A stretch of 64,000 bases of DNA from Gammaproteobacteria bacterium (GTDB lineage Bacteria > Pseudomonadota > Gammaproteobacteria > Steroidobacterales > Steroidobacteraceae), in NCBI GenBank assembly GCA_016707425.1, contig JADJHU010000004.1, positions 1 through 64,000 on the forward strand, in the 5' to 3' direction. Both the position numbers and the translations under genes were made by a program. The notes beneath the pieces were generated by a model, which worked only from the letters and a program-made list of their open reading frames with translations, was not told where the DNA came from and searched no databases. Each line of letters starts with the position of its first letter. Positions within the stretch are counted from its first letter, which is position 1. This document shows positions 44,463 to 53,123 of the stretch, piece after piece.

Positions 44463-44825
44463 ATGAGAGAGCCGGGATTACGCGGCAGCAACAAGCCGGG
44501 ACTGCTCACGCTCACCATCAAGGACAAGAGCGCGCTGTACCTCGCGTACATGCCCTTCGTGAAGAACGGAGGCCTGTTCATTCCCACGAACAGCAACTAC
44601 CGGCTGGGCGATGAAGTCTTCATGCTGCTCAACCTGATGGGCGAGGACGAGAAGTTGCCCGTGGCCGGCCGTGTCATCTGGGTGACGCCCAAGGGCGCGC
44701 AGGGCAAGCGCACCACGGGCATCGGCGTGCAGTTCTCCGAACAGGATCGAGGGCAGACACAGAAGAAGATCGAGACCTATCTGGCGGGTGCGCTCTCCGG
44801 CGACAAGGCCACGCACACGATGTGA
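44463..44825 (+). CDS. pilZ: PilZ-domain protein (type IV pilus PilZ type)
   Basis: 120 aa. The compact PilZ fold shows LTLTIKDKSALYLAYMPFV, GGLFIPTNSNYRLGDEVFML and AGRVIWVTPKGAQGKRTTGIGVQF. It lacks the RxxxR c-di-GMP motif at the N-terminus, as does the PilZ of P. aeruginosa, which acts in type IV pilus assembly with PilB and FimX. It lies 15 bp after holB, the conserved tmk-holB-pilZ order. Confidence 0.9.
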   Translation: MREPGLRGSNKPGLLTLTIKDKSALYLAYMPFVKNGGLFIPTNSNYRLGDEVFMLLNLMGEDEKLPVAGRVIWVTPKGAQGKRTTGIGVQFSEQDRGQTQKKIETYLAGALSGDKATHTM

Positions 44826-44852
44826 CCCGGTATCAGACGACCATCCCGCGAT

Positions 44853-45783
44853 CTATGTGCTTCGGCGCAGCGGCAGACCGGAGCTCGTGATCCCGCCCTT
44901 GAGTGCGTAGGCCTCGAAGCCCCGCTCGACTAGGATATAGGCCGCGGCAGAACTGCGCCGGCCGGTGTCGCAGCAGACCACGTACGGTGTCCCGCGATCG
45001 AGTGTGGCGAGCTTCAGGCGGATGAAATACAGGGGGATGTTGGCCGAGCCCTCGATCTGCAGATTCTGGAACTCGCTCGGCAGGCGCACATCGAGCCACT
45101 TGCCGCCCCGCGCGACCATCTCCTCGGCCTGTCCTGGGTGACCCACTGCAGCAGCGGCTCGTTCATGAGCTCGCGGAAATCGTCCTTGTTGTCTCGCGGG
45201 TCACCGCGCGGCGGCCCTTGACGATCGCGTAGAAGTAATCCCCCTCCGCGCCCTGCTTGATGATCACCTCGCCGGCCCGACACTGCACGCGCTGCATGCG
45301 CAGGAAGATGGCCTGGATGTTCGCCGGCGGAATGCGCTGAAAGGCCTTGGTCTGCAGCAGCGTCGTCATCCAGTCATCGCCCTCGCTGGCCTGAATTGCG
45401 ACTGAGGTCCGAGACCTCATACGTTCCGGTCTGGTCCCAGGTGATCATCACGTCGAGCAGTTCGCTGTCGATCGCGAGGTAGTCGACCTGATCGTAGCTG
45501 CGGGCGCTGAATTTGCGGGGCTGCCCGGGGCAGAGCGGGTTGCGCGCCTCCGGCGTGCCGCCCTTGATCATGGCCACCGTGCGCTCGTCTTCGCGGATCT
45601 CCACCATTCCGGAAACGATCCAGATGGTGCGCTTGTCGGTCTCGCCCTGCTTGAAAAGCAGGCGGCCGGGGCCAGCTGCCGCACCGACACCTTCCGGGCG
45701 AGGGCGGCTGGTTTTCCTTCTTCATGCCCCGAGGGGCGCGAAGCCCTTCAGCAGCGCCGCGTCACCGGGCGTTCCTCAGTCAT
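44853..45783 (-). pseudogene. Cyclic nucleotide-binding domain plus rhodanese protein, heavily disrupted
   Basis: Pieces of one protein are spread over all three minus-strand frames. They run ATG 45783 (MTEERPV); DAALLKGFAPLG; MKKENQ; AALARKVSVRQLAP; LLFKQGETDKRTIWIVSGMV to YEVSDL; SEGDDWMTTLLQTKAFQRI to VTRET; KDDFRELMNEPLLQWV; and a rhodanese domain AEEMVARGGKWLDVRLPSEF with active-site VCCDTGRRSS, ending at 44853. About seven junctions are needed. Most are single missing bases, but near 45200 roughly 35 residues normally between VTRET and KDDFREL are absent. The intact family couples two CNB domains to a rhodanese; its role is unclear. Confidence 0.8.
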
Positions 45784-45786
45784 TGG

Positions 45787-47907
45787 TCAGGCCCGATCGG
45801 TGAAAATCGCGGCAAGTCTACGGATTGTCGATGGTAGCAGCGCCGTCCGGTCCCGGGACGCAGTCACGCCATGCGGGCACTCGCGAGCGCGGACCACCCG
45901 CTGTCGGGCTGAAAGCGCGGCCCGTAACGTATGCGAACCTCGAGACGCCCAGGTGATGGCGTGATTCCACGCTGGCGGGCATAGCGCGAGCGGCCCGCCA
46001 CGGAACGGGGCGAAACCTGCGCCCAAGATCACGCCCGCATCGACCAGGTCCTCATCCGCGACCACGTTTTCCCGGAGCACCGCTGCGCACTCGTTCACCA
46101 GCGCCAGGACGAGGCGATCGGCCAGGTCCGGCGGCGCGGCGCCCGCGGAGGCCGTCGGCTTCACCGCCTTGCCATCGCGCCATACGTAGAAGCCTTCGCC
46201 ACTCTTGCGGCCGGTCTTGCCGGCGGACACGAGGGCGCTCAAGGCCGCCTGATCCGGCGCATCACGTCCGAGCTCGGCCGCCAGGATTTCGCCGACATGC
46301 CGCGCGACATCCAGGCCGACGACGTCCGCAAGCTCGATCGGGCCCATCGGCATGCCGAAATCGATGGCCGCCGCATCGATCACTGCGAGTGGTATGCCTT
46401 CCTGCGCTGCGAGCATCGCCTCGTGCAGATAGGGCATGAGGACGCGATTGACGACGAATCCAGGGGCGCTTCGGCAGACCAGGGGCAGTTTGTCGAGACG
46501 GCGTGTGAAGTCGACGGCCGCGGCGACGCATTCCTCCCGGCTCTGCGCCGATCGGATGACCTCGACGAGCGGCAGCTGGGCGACCGGATTGAAGAAGTGC
46601 AGCCCGACCAGGCGAGACGGATCGGCCAGCCGCTCCGCGAGTGGCTCGAGCAGGATGCTCGAGGTATTGGTGGCAAGCAGCGCATGCGGGGCTAGGCGCG
46701 GCTCGAGCGAGGCGAATAGCGCGCGCTTGGCATCGAGGTTCTCAAAGATTGCCTCGATCACCACATCGGCCTGCGGGACGCCTGCGCCCTCGATGTCGGG
46801 GCGCAGGCGGGCGGTGGCTTCCGCAAGCTTCTCCGGGTCCTTCAGGCGCCTGGCAAACAACTCCCGGGCACGAGTGATCGCGGGCTCCACCAGACGGTGC
46901 TCTCGATCCTGCAGCGTGACCTCAAAACCGCGCAGCGCGCACCAGGCGGCGATATCGCCACCCATGACACCAGCGCCCACCACGTGAACCCGGCGAAATC
47001 CACCCGCCGCACGTCCCCGGCCCTGCGCCTTCAGCCGGTCCTGCAGCAGGAACACCCGCACGAGGTTGCGCGCCGTGTCACTCAGGAACAGCGCAGCGAT
47101 CGAGCGTGCTTCGGCCTCATAGGCCGCCGCCCCGGACGCGCCATGAGCCGCCCACAGGTCGATCAACGCATAGGGTGCAGGGTAGTGCTCACGACGCACG
47201 CGCCGCTGCAGCTGCGCCACGAGCTGCGGCTTGACGAGATTGCGGACGAGGGGCCATGAGAGCGCACGCTGCGCAAGCCCGGGACGGTGAGGCGAGGGCG
47301 GGTGGCGAACGATCTCGCGTGCCGCGTCATCGAGCTTCGATGCATCGACGAGCCGATCGACGAGGCCAAGGCGCTGAGCCTGCTGGGCGCGCAGCGGGCG
47401 ACCGGTGAGCATCATGTCGAGGGCCGCACGGGCACCGATCAGGCGAATGCTGCGGACCGTGCCGCCAAAGCCGGGATGCAGGCCGAGTTGCACCTCGGGC
47501 AGCCCGAGCGACAGGCGCGCATCGTTCACTGCCACGCGGTAGCGGCAGGCCAGTGCAAGCTCGAGACCGCCGCCCAGCGCGAAGCCGTGCAGCGCCGCCA
47601 CGGTGGGGCAGGGCAGTGCTTCAAGCTGTTCGAAGGTGGTCTGACCGGCGCGCACCAGCGCGTAGGCTTCCTCGACAGTGCGCAACGTCGTGAATTCCCG
47701 GATGTCGGCGCCGGCGATGAATCCACCCGGTTTGGCCGAACGCACCACGACCCCACGTGGAGGGCGCGCGACGAGCCCGGCGAGGGTTGCCTGCAGCTCG
47801 GTGACCACGCTGTTCGAGAGCACATTAGCCGTAGCATCCGGCTTGTCGAGCGTGAGCCACGCGATGTCTTCGTCGTCACGCACCAGAGTCCACGCGGAAA
47901 TCGGCAT
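45787..47907 (-). CDS. fadJ: Fatty-acid oxidation complex alpha subunit, FadJ type (C-terminal frameshift)
   Basis: 706 aa as read. The N-terminal crotonase domain has the oxyanion stretch GFIAGADIREF and both catalytic Glu (GGGLELALA, GLPEVQLGLHPGFGG). The 3-hydroxyacyl-CoA dehydrogenase domain starts at about residue 320 with GAGVMGGDIAAW and has HFFNPVAQLPLVEVI and SAPGFVVNRVLMPY. After FAPFRGGPL (near 45985) the frame goes off-family; another frame gives YARQRGITPSPGRLEVR and QPDSGWSALASARMA, ending at 45864. Removing one base near 45982 restores it. The enzyme hydrates enoyl-CoA and oxidises 3-hydroxyacyl-CoA. fadJ versus fadB is by overall likeness; no thiolase gene adjoins. Confidence 0.86.
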   Translation of the reverse strand: MPISAWTLVRDDEDIAWLTLDKPDATANVLSNSVVTELQATLAGLVARPPRGVVVRSAKPGGFIAGADIREFTTLRTVEEAYALVRAGQTTFEQLEALPCPTVAALHGFALGGGLELALACRYRVAVNDARLSLGLPEVQLGLHPGFGGTVRSIRLIGARAALDMMLTGRPLRAQQAQRLGLVDRLVDASKLDDAAREIVRHPPSPHRPGLAQRALSWPLVRNLVKPQLVAQLQRRVRREHYPAPYALIDLWAAHGASGAAAYEAEARSIAALFLSDTARNLVRVFLLQDRLKAQGRGRAAGGFRRVHVVGAGVMGGDIAAWCALRGFEVTLQDREHRLVEPAITRARELFARRLKDPEKLAEATARLRPDIEGAGVPQADVVIEAIFENLDAKRALFASLEPRLAPHALLATNTSSILLEPLAERLADPSRLVGLHFFNPVAQLPLVEVIRSAQSREECVAAAVDFTRRLDKLPLVCRSAPGFVVNRVLMPYLHEAMLAAQEGIPLAVIDAAAIDFGMPMGPIELADVVGLDVARHVGEILAAELGRDAPDQAALSALVSAGKTGRKSGEGFYVWRDGKAVKPTASAGAAPPDLADRLVLALVNECAAVLRENVVADEDLVDAGVILGAGFAPFRGGPLALCPPAWNHAITWASRGSHTLRAALSARQRVVRARECPHGVTASRDRTALLPSTIRRLAAIFTDRA

Positions 47908-47927
47908 GTCGCTCCCTTTCGTCCGCC

Positions 47928-48722
47928 TCAGGCCGTCTGTCTGTGGATGGGATCGGAGCCGCTCGCCAGTATGTGCGGCGCCGGTTTCGAGACCACCCTG
48001 AAATCACATACGAGTGGCCGGTGGTCGGAGAAGCGCACGTTGGGGACGCGAAAGTCCGTGACCTCAATGCTCTCGCCCACGAGAATGAAATCGAGCTCGA
48101 CGCGCGGCCGACGGGCGGGAAAGGAGGGCAGCCCGGCAGCATTGGCGCTGCGCAGGCCCGTGGCACGCATGAAGAGATAGATCTCGTGCGTTCCCCAAAA
48201 GGTGTTGAAGTCGCCCGCGACGATCACGGGCTTCTCGGTGCGCACCACGAGGTCGTGGAGGTAACGCAGCTGATACTGGCGCTGCCGGAATTTGAGCGAG
48301 AGATGCACGAGAAAGATGCACAGCTCATCGAGCTCGAGCTCGATGATGAGGCGTTTGATGCCGGTGTCGAAATAGTGGAATCGTTCTCCCGTGACATCCG
48401 GGGATGCCAGGAAGGCGTTGGCCTGCTTGCGTACGATGGGTACGAGCTGGTTGATGGAGCCCGTCCCGTACTTGCACTCGTAGGTGGAATAGTGACCGAG
48501 CTCGCTGGCAATGAACTCCGCCTGGTTCACCATGCCCGTACGCACTGAGCCGGTGTCGACCTCGATCAGCCCGACGACATCGGGCTGCTCTGCGCTGATG
48601 AAGCGCGTGATGGCCTCGAGCACCCGACGGTTGCTGCGCAGATAACCCGCCCCGGGCAGCGGCAGGTGGAAGGCCGGGCCCGTACCGGTTGCATAGCGGA
48701 TGTTGTAGGTGAGCAGTCGCAC
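47928..48722 (-). CDS. Endonuclease/exonuclease/phosphatase-family protein
   Basis: 264 aa from GTG 48722; the frame is open for 51 further codons but those read into the divergent gene and look noncoding. The EEP core is complete: LLTYNIRYATG, the metal-binding Glu in VVGLIEVDTGS, VIVAGDFNTFWG, VELDFILVG and the catalytic FSDHRPLVCDF. No signal peptide is evident. The family includes nucleases, phosphodiesterases and lipid phosphatases, so the substrate is not predicted. It is divergent from a TIR-like gene 127 bp away. Confidence 0.82.
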   Translation of the reverse strand: MRLLTYNIRYATGTGPAFHLPLPGAGYLRSNRRVLEAITRFISAEQPDVVGLIEVDTGSVRTGMVNQAEFIASELGHYSTYECKYGTGSINQLVPIVRKQANAFLASPDVTGERFHYFDTGIKRLIIELELDELCIFLVHLSLKFRQRQYQLRYLHDLVVRTEKPVIVAGDFNTFWGTHEIYLFMRATGLRSANAAGLPSFPARRPRVELDFILVGESIEVTDFRVPNVRFSDHRPLVCDFRVVSKPAPHILASGSDPIHRQTA

Positions 48723-48849
48723 GCAGCAGGAATTCCAGTGGGGCGGAGGCGCAACTGCGGAAGTGTATATGGGTGCCGGGACAGGGGGGAGAGATCTGCG
48801 TTCCGACAGGCAGAAAGTACAGTAGACTTCCTCAGGGAGGAGTCGCGCC

Positions 48850-49302
48850 ATGTCGCAGCAGAATCCGATCCGCATCTTCGTGACGCATCTCTGGGAGGAG
48901 AGCGACGATTATCTGCGCGTCTTCGAGTACCTGGAGAGCGCGCGCAACTTCTTCTACCGGAATCTCAGCCGACCGGACGCGCGCCCCTCAGGCGGGAAGG
49001 AAGCCCAGAAAGAACAGCTGCGTGAGCAGATCCGGGCCTGCGAAGTCGTCATCGCGCTGTCGAGCCTGCACCCGCACGATGCCGATCTGCTCGCCTTTCA
49101 GGTGCTGTTCGCCAAGGCCAGTGACAAACCGGTCCTGCTGTTGCCGGGATTCGGCTCGGGACAGGCACCGCCGAAGGCCCTTGCAGATCTCAGCGATGCC
49201 ATCGTCGGGTGGGACGAACGCGGAATCATTGATGCCATCCGGCGCGAGGCGCGCCATGAAGACACGACGCGCTGGGATGTCGTCGAGTTCAAGCTCGACT
49301 GA
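48850..49302 (+). CDS. TIR-like domain protein (DUF1863/ThsB-like fold)
   Basis: 150 aa with a strong GGGAGGAG before ATG 48850. The layout suggests a single TIR-like alpha/beta domain: a first strand RIFVTHLWEESDDYLRVFEY, a middle segment CEVVIALSSLHPHDADLLAF resembling the nucleotide-site edge of TIR-like proteins, and a strand KPVLLLPGFG. There is no second domain and no obvious catalytic Glu in the TIR position, so NADase activity cannot be assumed. It is divergent from the EEP protein gene. The call rests on pattern recognition. Confidence 0.6.
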   Translation: MSQQNPIRIFVTHLWEESDDYLRVFEYLESARNFFYRNLSRPDARPSGGKEAQKEQLREQIRACEVVIALSSLHPHDADLLAFQVLFAKASDKPVLLLPGFGSGQAPPKALADLSDAIVGWDERGIIDAIRREARHEDTTRWDVVEFKLD

Positions 49303-49319
49303 CTTCCGCCGAGCTGTGC

Positions 49320-49670
49320 TCAGGCCTCCGCAGCGTACAGTGGCACGACGGATGCGGTCGCGCGCCCTACGCCGACCGTATGCGGCAGAGCACCAAAGAG
49401 GCGCACGATCGAGCAGGCGTGCCGGTCGGCCTCTTCGCTGGACATCTTCCGGATCGTGGCGCGCACGGCATCTTCACCACGAAACTGCGGGCGCTCGCGC
49501 GTGAGCGCACGGGCAACGAGCAGGAACTCCTCGCGCAGCTCTCGCGGCAGCTCACTATCGTCGATTCCATCGAGATAGTTCCGATATGCGTCGGTCAGTC
49601 GGTCCTTGATCGGGCCCGACCGTACAAGCGACAGCGTCGCATTCTGGAATTTCTCCCACGTTGTGCTCAT
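49320..49670 (-). CDS. Conserved hypothetical protein
   Basis: 116 aa from ATG 49670; the frame is open upstream but the extra 51 residues are low-complexity. I do not recognise the family. It is soluble, mainly helical and charged (WEKFQNATLSLVRSGPIKDR, YRNYLDGIDDSELPRELREE, RKMSSEEADRHACSIVRLF) and has no membrane segment or signal. It is convergent with the TIR-like gene (17-bp gap). An AT-rich promoter-like region lies upstream. Confidence 0.6.
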   Translation of the reverse strand: MSTTWEKFQNATLSLVRSGPIKDRLTDAYRNYLDGIDDSELPRELREEFLLVARALTRERPQFRGEDAVRATIRKMSSEEADRHACSIVRLFGALPHTVGVGRATASVVPLYAAEA

Positions 49671-49838
49671 GCTGGCCTCATCAGCTGAGTGCGCTCCGTT
49701 CGCTCTCTGGGAGCGGTCGTGCGCCCTGTGGTTCGAGTGGTTCTCTGCGTGTGTGTGGCGCGCCTGCTCGTTACTGATCAACGAGCTGCGAGGCGAATAT
49801 AGCGCATGATCTGAGAAAGACAAGCATCAGAGACTGCG

Positions 49839-49864
49839 CATAATGTGTATTATGTTACATGTAA
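49839..49864. promoter_or_regulatory. AT-rich double palindrome, possible operator/promoter
   Basis: In a GC-rich window, bases 49839-49864 hold CATAATGTGTATTATG (arms CATAAT/ATTATG) directly followed by the perfect palindrome TTACATGTAA. It lies upstream of the 49320-49670 gene and downstream of the KGG gene, both leftward. On the minus strand TTGATT and CATTAT give a plausible promoter. The bound factor is unknown. Confidence 0.4.
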
Positions 49865-49902
49865 TCAATAGTGCTGCCTGATGATGCAGGCCCATTGTCA
49901 GC

Positions 49903-50184
49903 TCATGCTCCCTCCTTCTTCGGGGCGGAGGCCGATGCTGGGGCGATCGGCTCGGCAGTCGCACCTGGACCCGAGCGCTGTGCCACGGCCAGTCGCGCAC
50001 GCACGCGTCGGTGACTCGCCTGGCCTCCTTTGCGGCCGGCCTCGGCGGCGAGGCGGCGGTTCTGAGAGAAGCTCCGCTTTTCATCGGGCACGCTCTGCCC
50101 GCCCTTGCTCGCGATCTGCCGTTGCCGTTGCGGATCCATCGATGCAAATCCGCGATGCGGTGTGTCTGGTCTTTCCTGGCTCAT
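49903..50184 (-). CDS. KGG-motif stress-type protein
   Basis: 93 aa from ATG 50184, behind AGGAGA. It carries two KGG repeats, RGFASMDPQRQRQIASKGG and RRLAAEAGRKGGQASH, typical of small hydrophilic proteins of the YciG/con-10 kind that are induced in stationary phase or stress. The C-terminal 30 residues are Ala/Pro-rich and probably disordered. The molecular function of the family is not established. Confidence 0.82.
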   Translation of the reverse strand: MSQERPDTPHRGFASMDPQRQRQIASKGGQSVPDEKRSFSQNRRLAAEAGRKGGQASHRRVRARLAVAQRSGPGATAEPIAPASASAPKKEGA

Positions 50185-50357
50185 GACGGGTCTCCTTGAC
50201 CGCCTTGTTCGATCCATAAACGAGTTGCCAGTATGCGCAGTTCCGCCCAGTGCATTTCGCGCTTCGCCGCCCGAGCAGCGCGGATGGACTGGTGTGCTAG
50301 GCTCCGCGACACGGCGACCGTCTGAGCGACCTCCCGACGATCCGCAGCGATTGACCC

Positions 50358-51557
50358 ATGGTGCCCGTAGAATTTGTGCTCTTCGGACTGATGCTCGCCG
50401 GTGTGGCTCGCTTTCACGAGCGGGCTCTGGAATGCGCCCTTGCGGGTCTTGCCGCCATCACGGCGTACAAGCTGGCCTTCACGGGTTTCGACGCGGGACC
50501 GGGCCTCGCGGGGCTCGTTGCGCATCTGCGCCACGAATGGGTCGTGCTCGTCAATCTGCTGGCCCTGCTGCTCGGATTTGCCGTGCTTGCACGCCACTTC
50601 GAGGAGAGCCGTGTGCCGCAGGTTCTTCCCAGAGTCCTGCCTGACGACTGGAAGGGCGGCTTCGTGTTGCTGCTGCTCATATTTGTGCTCTCGAGCTTTC
50701 TGGACAACATCGCCGCCGCGATCATCGGCGGCACGATCGCTTCGACAGTGTTTGGTGGGCGCCTGCATGTGGGCTACCTCGCGGCGATCGTCGCTGCGGC
50801 CAACGCCGGCGGCGCCGGCAGCGTGATCGGCGACACCACGACCACGATGATGTGGCTCGAGGGAGTTGCCGCCGCAGACGTCCTGCACGCCTACATTGCT
50901 GCAGGGGTCGCGCTGCTGGTCTGCGCGGTGCCGGCATCGCTGCAGCAGCAGCGCTTCTCCCCGATCATGGCGGATCCGCCGCCGGCGCTGCGCATCGACT
51001 GGTCGCGGGCGGCAGTCGTCGGCTGCATCCTCGCGGCTGCGATCGTCACCAACGTGTTCGTGAATACGCGTGCGCCGGAGCTCGGCGCAAGTTTTCCCTG
51101 CATCGGCGCGGCGGTCTGGGCGGCCCTCGTCCTCTGCGCTCCACTGCGCGCACCAGACTGGTCGATGCTTCCCGCAAGCGCGCGTGGTAGCTTTTTCCTG
51201 CTCGCTCTGGTGACGGCAGCCTCGATGATGCCGGTCGATCGTCTGCCGGCAGCTTCCTGGGCGGTTGCGCTCGGCCTCGGGTTCATTTCTGCCGTCTTCG
51301 ACAACATCCCGCTCACGAAGCTCGCGCTCGAACAGGGTGGGTATGACTGGGGCATCGTCGCGTATGCCGTCGGTTTCGGAGGCTCCATGGTGTGGTTCGG
51401 TTCGTCGGCGGGCGTCGCGCTCTCCAGTCAGTTTTCACAGGCTCGCTCGATCGCTGCATGGCTGCGGCACGGCTGGCATGTGGCACTCGGTTACGTCGTC
51501 GGCTTCCTGGTGCTGCTCGCGGCACTCGGCTGGCGTCCGGTTCCCCTGCCCCGCTGA
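50358..51557 (+). CDS. NhaD/ArsB-type ion transporter (probable Na+/H+ antiporter)
   Basis: 399 aa with about eleven transmembrane helices. Ion-transporter superfamily landmarks are the inverted-repeat motifs SSFLDNIAAAIIGGTIA with AANAGGAGSVIGDTTTTMMW in the first half, and SAVFDNIPLTKLALEQGG with AVGFGGSMVWFGSSAGVA in the second. NhaD proteins show the same pattern. It would exchange sodium (or another ion) for protons in the inner membrane. The substrate is inferred only from family. The next gene begins 7 bp later. Confidence 0.82.
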   Translation: MVPVEFVLFGLMLAGVARFHERALECALAGLAAITAYKLAFTGFDAGPGLAGLVAHLRHEWVVLVNLLALLLGFAVLARHFEESRVPQVLPRVLPDDWKGGFVLLLLIFVLSSFLDNIAAAIIGGTIASTVFGGRLHVGYLAAIVAAANAGGAGSVIGDTTTTMMWLEGVAAADVLHAYIAAGVALLVCAVPASLQQQRFSPIMADPPPALRIDWSRAAVVGCILAAAIVTNVFVNTRAPELGASFPCIGAAVWAALVLCAPLRAPDWSMLPASARGSFFLLALVTAASMMPVDRLPAASWAVALGLGFISAVFDNIPLTKLALEQGGYDWGIVAYAVGFGGSMVWFGSSAGVALSSQFSQARSIAAWLRHGWHVALGYVVGFLVLLAALGWRPVPLPR

Positions 51558-51564
51558 GGTCGTT

Positions 51565-52077
51565 GTGACGGTCCCGAGCTCAGTCTGCCGGCGGTGGCAG
51601 GTGATCGCCACCGGAGTCCTCATTGCCCTCGCTTCCGCTCTCACGTCGGCAGCACCTGCGGAGCCACCGTCACCCGAGTCCGTCGTGCGCGCATTCAACG
51701 CCGCGATCACAGCCCGGAAGCTCGATGAGGCGCTCGACCTCCTCGGGGAGGGAGGCGTGCAGTTCAACCTGCGCGCGGTCCACGGATTCGCGGCCGACAC
51801 AGGAGCATCGCCTCTGACGAGCGACCTCATCGCGCAGTGGCGAGCCGTGGGGACAGTGCTCTTCGCATCGACCCGCTCGTATCGCCGTGAGGTCCTGGCC
51901 GCGACAGCGCACTCGCAGGGCGATCTTGCGATCGTCTGGGCCCAGGTGCGGGCGACCAGTCAGCGTGTCGATGCGATCACGGCTTCGTCGGTGACCTTCG
52001 CCGAGGCCTACCTCCTGCAGCGCCGCGGCGATCGCTGGAAGATCATTGGCATGGCGAGCGATCGCCCGACCCGCTGA
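51565..52077 (+). CDS. Exported NTF2/SnoaL-like protein
   Basis: 170 aa from GTG 51565. A signal peptide is likely (VIATGVLIALASALTSAAPA). The mature part resembles the NTF2-like fold: PESVVRAFNAAITARKLDEALDL at the first helices and AYLLQRRGDRWKIIGMASD at the last strands. Such domains bind small ligands or form scaffolds; no enzyme residues are evident. It is probably cotranscribed with the transporter upstream and faces ccmI convergently. Confidence 0.7.
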   Translation: MTVPSSVCRRWQVIATGVLIALASALTSAAPAEPPSPESVVRAFNAAITARKLDEALDLLGEGGVQFNLRAVHGFAADTGASPLTSDLIAQWRAVGTVLFASTRSYRREVLAATAHSQGDLAIVWAQVRATSQRVDAITASSVTFAEAYLLQRRGDRWKIIGMASDRPTR

Positions 52078-52100
52078 ACCTGCAGCCGTGACTGTGCCGC

Positions 52101-53123
52101 TCAGGGTACCGAGCGGTCGATGATGAGCTCGCGCAACCCGTCACGACCCACCTCGTAGCGCAGCTGCCCGAAGGGGTCGCCGCTGCCGGCCGCCGGCTGC
52201 CCGGAGCGCGAGATCCGTGCCACCACTTCCACGGTCTGTCCTGCAACGAAGCCGCGACCGGGCACCATGGCGTCAGCAGCCGTAAAGGTGACGTCCTGGG
52301 GCAATCGGTTCGCGAGCCGTTTGACGGCGAGTGGTGGCCCTGGCGTCTTCGGGTCACGCACAATCACGAAGAGCGGCGCGTGCGCGAGGTCCGCGGCACG
52401 GGCCGCGGGCGCGGAAACGAGGCGTACGCGCACGGCGAGCCCGGTGGCCTCCCCGGGCATCATCGCCGTGTTCGCGATCTGCTGGTCGAGCGCCGCGATC
52501 TGTCGTTCGAGGGCTGCGCGCAGGGTCTCAGGAGGATCGAGCGCGAGCAGCGCCGCGAAGCGCTCGCGGGCGAGCGCCGGTTCGCCGCGCCGCTCTGCGG
52601 CCACGGCCGCGAAGAAGAGCGCCTTGCCGGAGTGGGGTTCGAGCTCGAGCGCGCGCTCGAACAGCCGCCCTGCCCGCCCCGTGAGTTCCGTGTCGTCCTC
52701 GAGCGTGAGCGCCTCGGCCAGCCCGGCGATTGCCTCGGCGTTCCTGCCTCCGGCCAGCCGGTCCGCGCGCTGGAAGGCGCGGGACGCAAGTGGATACTGC
52801 TCGAGCGCCGTGTAGGAACGCCCGAGCCGTATCCATCCCTGGAGATCGTCCGGTTCACGCTCGAGCTGCTGCACGAGCTGCACGACGGTGCGCTCGGGTC
52901 CGGCGCTGCCGGCAGCCTGAGCCTGCCAGGACCAGGCGCTCCAGGTGCCATAGAGCACTGCCCCGCCTCCCGCGAGAAGCACGACCGCAGCGATCGCCGC
53001 CCCGCGAGCGGGTGGGCCAGAGCTGCCAGCGCCGCGTCCCGGCCCGCGCCGGAGAAGCGGCACGACGATCAGAACGCTCGCCAGCGCGAGCAGGGCCACG
53101 GCACCGGCGAGAAAGCCGCTCAC
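52101..53123 (-). CDS. ccmI: Cytochrome c biogenesis protein CcmI
   Basis: 340 aa from GTG 53123, overlapping the ccmH stop by 4 bp; the upstream open frame is a shadow. Two transmembrane helices at the N-terminus (about 3-24 and 45-63) are followed by a TPR domain (about 90-220; GWIRLGRSYTALEQYPLASRAF). A periplasmic beta-rich domain with LFVIVRDPKTPGPPLAVKRL comes last. It holds apocytochrome c for heme ligation. It is the last gene of the ccm operon. Confidence 0.92.
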   Translation of the reverse strand: MSGFLAGAVALLALASVLIVVPLLRRGPGRGAGSSGPPARGAAIAAVVLLAGGGAVLYGTWSAWSWQAQAAGSAGPERTVVQLVQQLEREPDDLQGWIRLGRSYTALEQYPLASRAFQRADRLAGGRNAEAIAGLAEALTLEDDTELTGRAGRLFERALELEPHSGKALFFAAVAAERRGEPALARERFAALLALDPPETLRAALERQIAALDQQIANTAMMPGEATGLAVRVRLVSAPAARAADLAHAPLFVIVRDPKTPGPPLAVKRLANRLPQDVTFTAADAMVPGRGFVAGQTVEVVARISRSGQPAAGSGDPFGQLRYEVGRDGLRELIIDRSVP

